Assembly (NCBI GenBank): GCA_938083225.1
Contig: CALKCH010000027.1
Coordinates: 1-47,099 of the forward strand
Direction of reading: 5' to 3'
DNA: 47,099 nt
Source: Candidatus Bipolaricaulota bacterium
GTDB lineage: Bacteria > Bipolaricaulota > Bipolaricaulia > Bipolaricaulales > Bipolaricaulaceae
Under the pieces are notes generated by a model. That model saw only the letters and a program-made list of their open reading frames with translations, made no database searches and had not been told where the DNA came from. Positions within the stretch are counted from its first letter, which is position 1, and each line of letters starts with the position of its first letter. Made by a program: the position numbers and the translations under genes. This document shows, piece after piece, positions 47,045 through 47,099 of this stretch.

Positions 47045-47099
47045 GGTCACCCCGCAACTGCGCTTCCCTTTCGGCTCCCACCTCCCTTCAGCCCTGCGG

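Noticed and set aside
47040-47099. Possible second, tandem GEMM-I aptamer: GCGGGGTGACCGAT (minus strand) resembles the 3' tail of Vc2 (GCGGGGTTACCGATGG).
   Set aside because: The upstream GCAAAGCC core is not visible in the remaining window, ACCGATAAAGG is also a normal GEMM-I 5' flank, and the GGGGTG can be explained by P1 pairing. Needs sequence beyond 47099.
1-47099. Search for CRISPR arrays, tRNA/rRNA genes, transposases, integrases and anti-phage defence genes.
   Set aside because: No regularly spaced repeats, cloverleaf sequences, rRNA segments or transposase/nuclease motifs recognised by eye; tRNA or small RNAs could still be missed without tRNAscan/Infernal.

Overview
The window is gene-dense and GC-rich, from what looks like a diderm, probably thermophilic, uncultivated bacterium. 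The gene mix (ferredoxin oxidoreductase, THEP1 NTPase, MurA/UppP, Lpt-type outer-membrane machinery) resembles Bipolaricaulota/Acetothermia, but I cannot confirm that. Most of it is housekeeping: a 2-oxoacid:ferredoxin oxidoreductase, L28, TsaB, RibF, RuvB, MiaB, DinG-like helicase, ProRS, Rho, MurA, HflX, LeuRS, MutM/Fpg, BirA, UppP, GltX and ArgF. I found no rRNA, tRNA, CRISPR array or transposase. The main candidate for a new system is the minus-strand cluster at 41390-47099. A well-formed GEMM-I (c-di-GMP-I class) riboswitch with an SD-sequestering hairpin lies directly upstream of a small secreted beta-rich subunit. It is followed by a strong intercistronic hairpin, a two-domain protein whose C-terminal half is homologous to the first subunit (tip-adhesin-like), a PapD-like protein carrying a dockerin-type Ca2+ module, and a ~950-aa beta-barrel protein with Ig, CnaB/SdrD and PKD domains. 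I read this as a c-di-GMP-gated, chaperone-usher-like surface fibre system. Other notable points: a single ORF fusing an LptF/G permease to an LptA/LptD-like region, a TlpA/DsbD-alpha-like fusion, a VTT/DedA-type ORF broken at a T8 run, a Cys-rich secreted protein, and recurrent leaderless promoter architecture.
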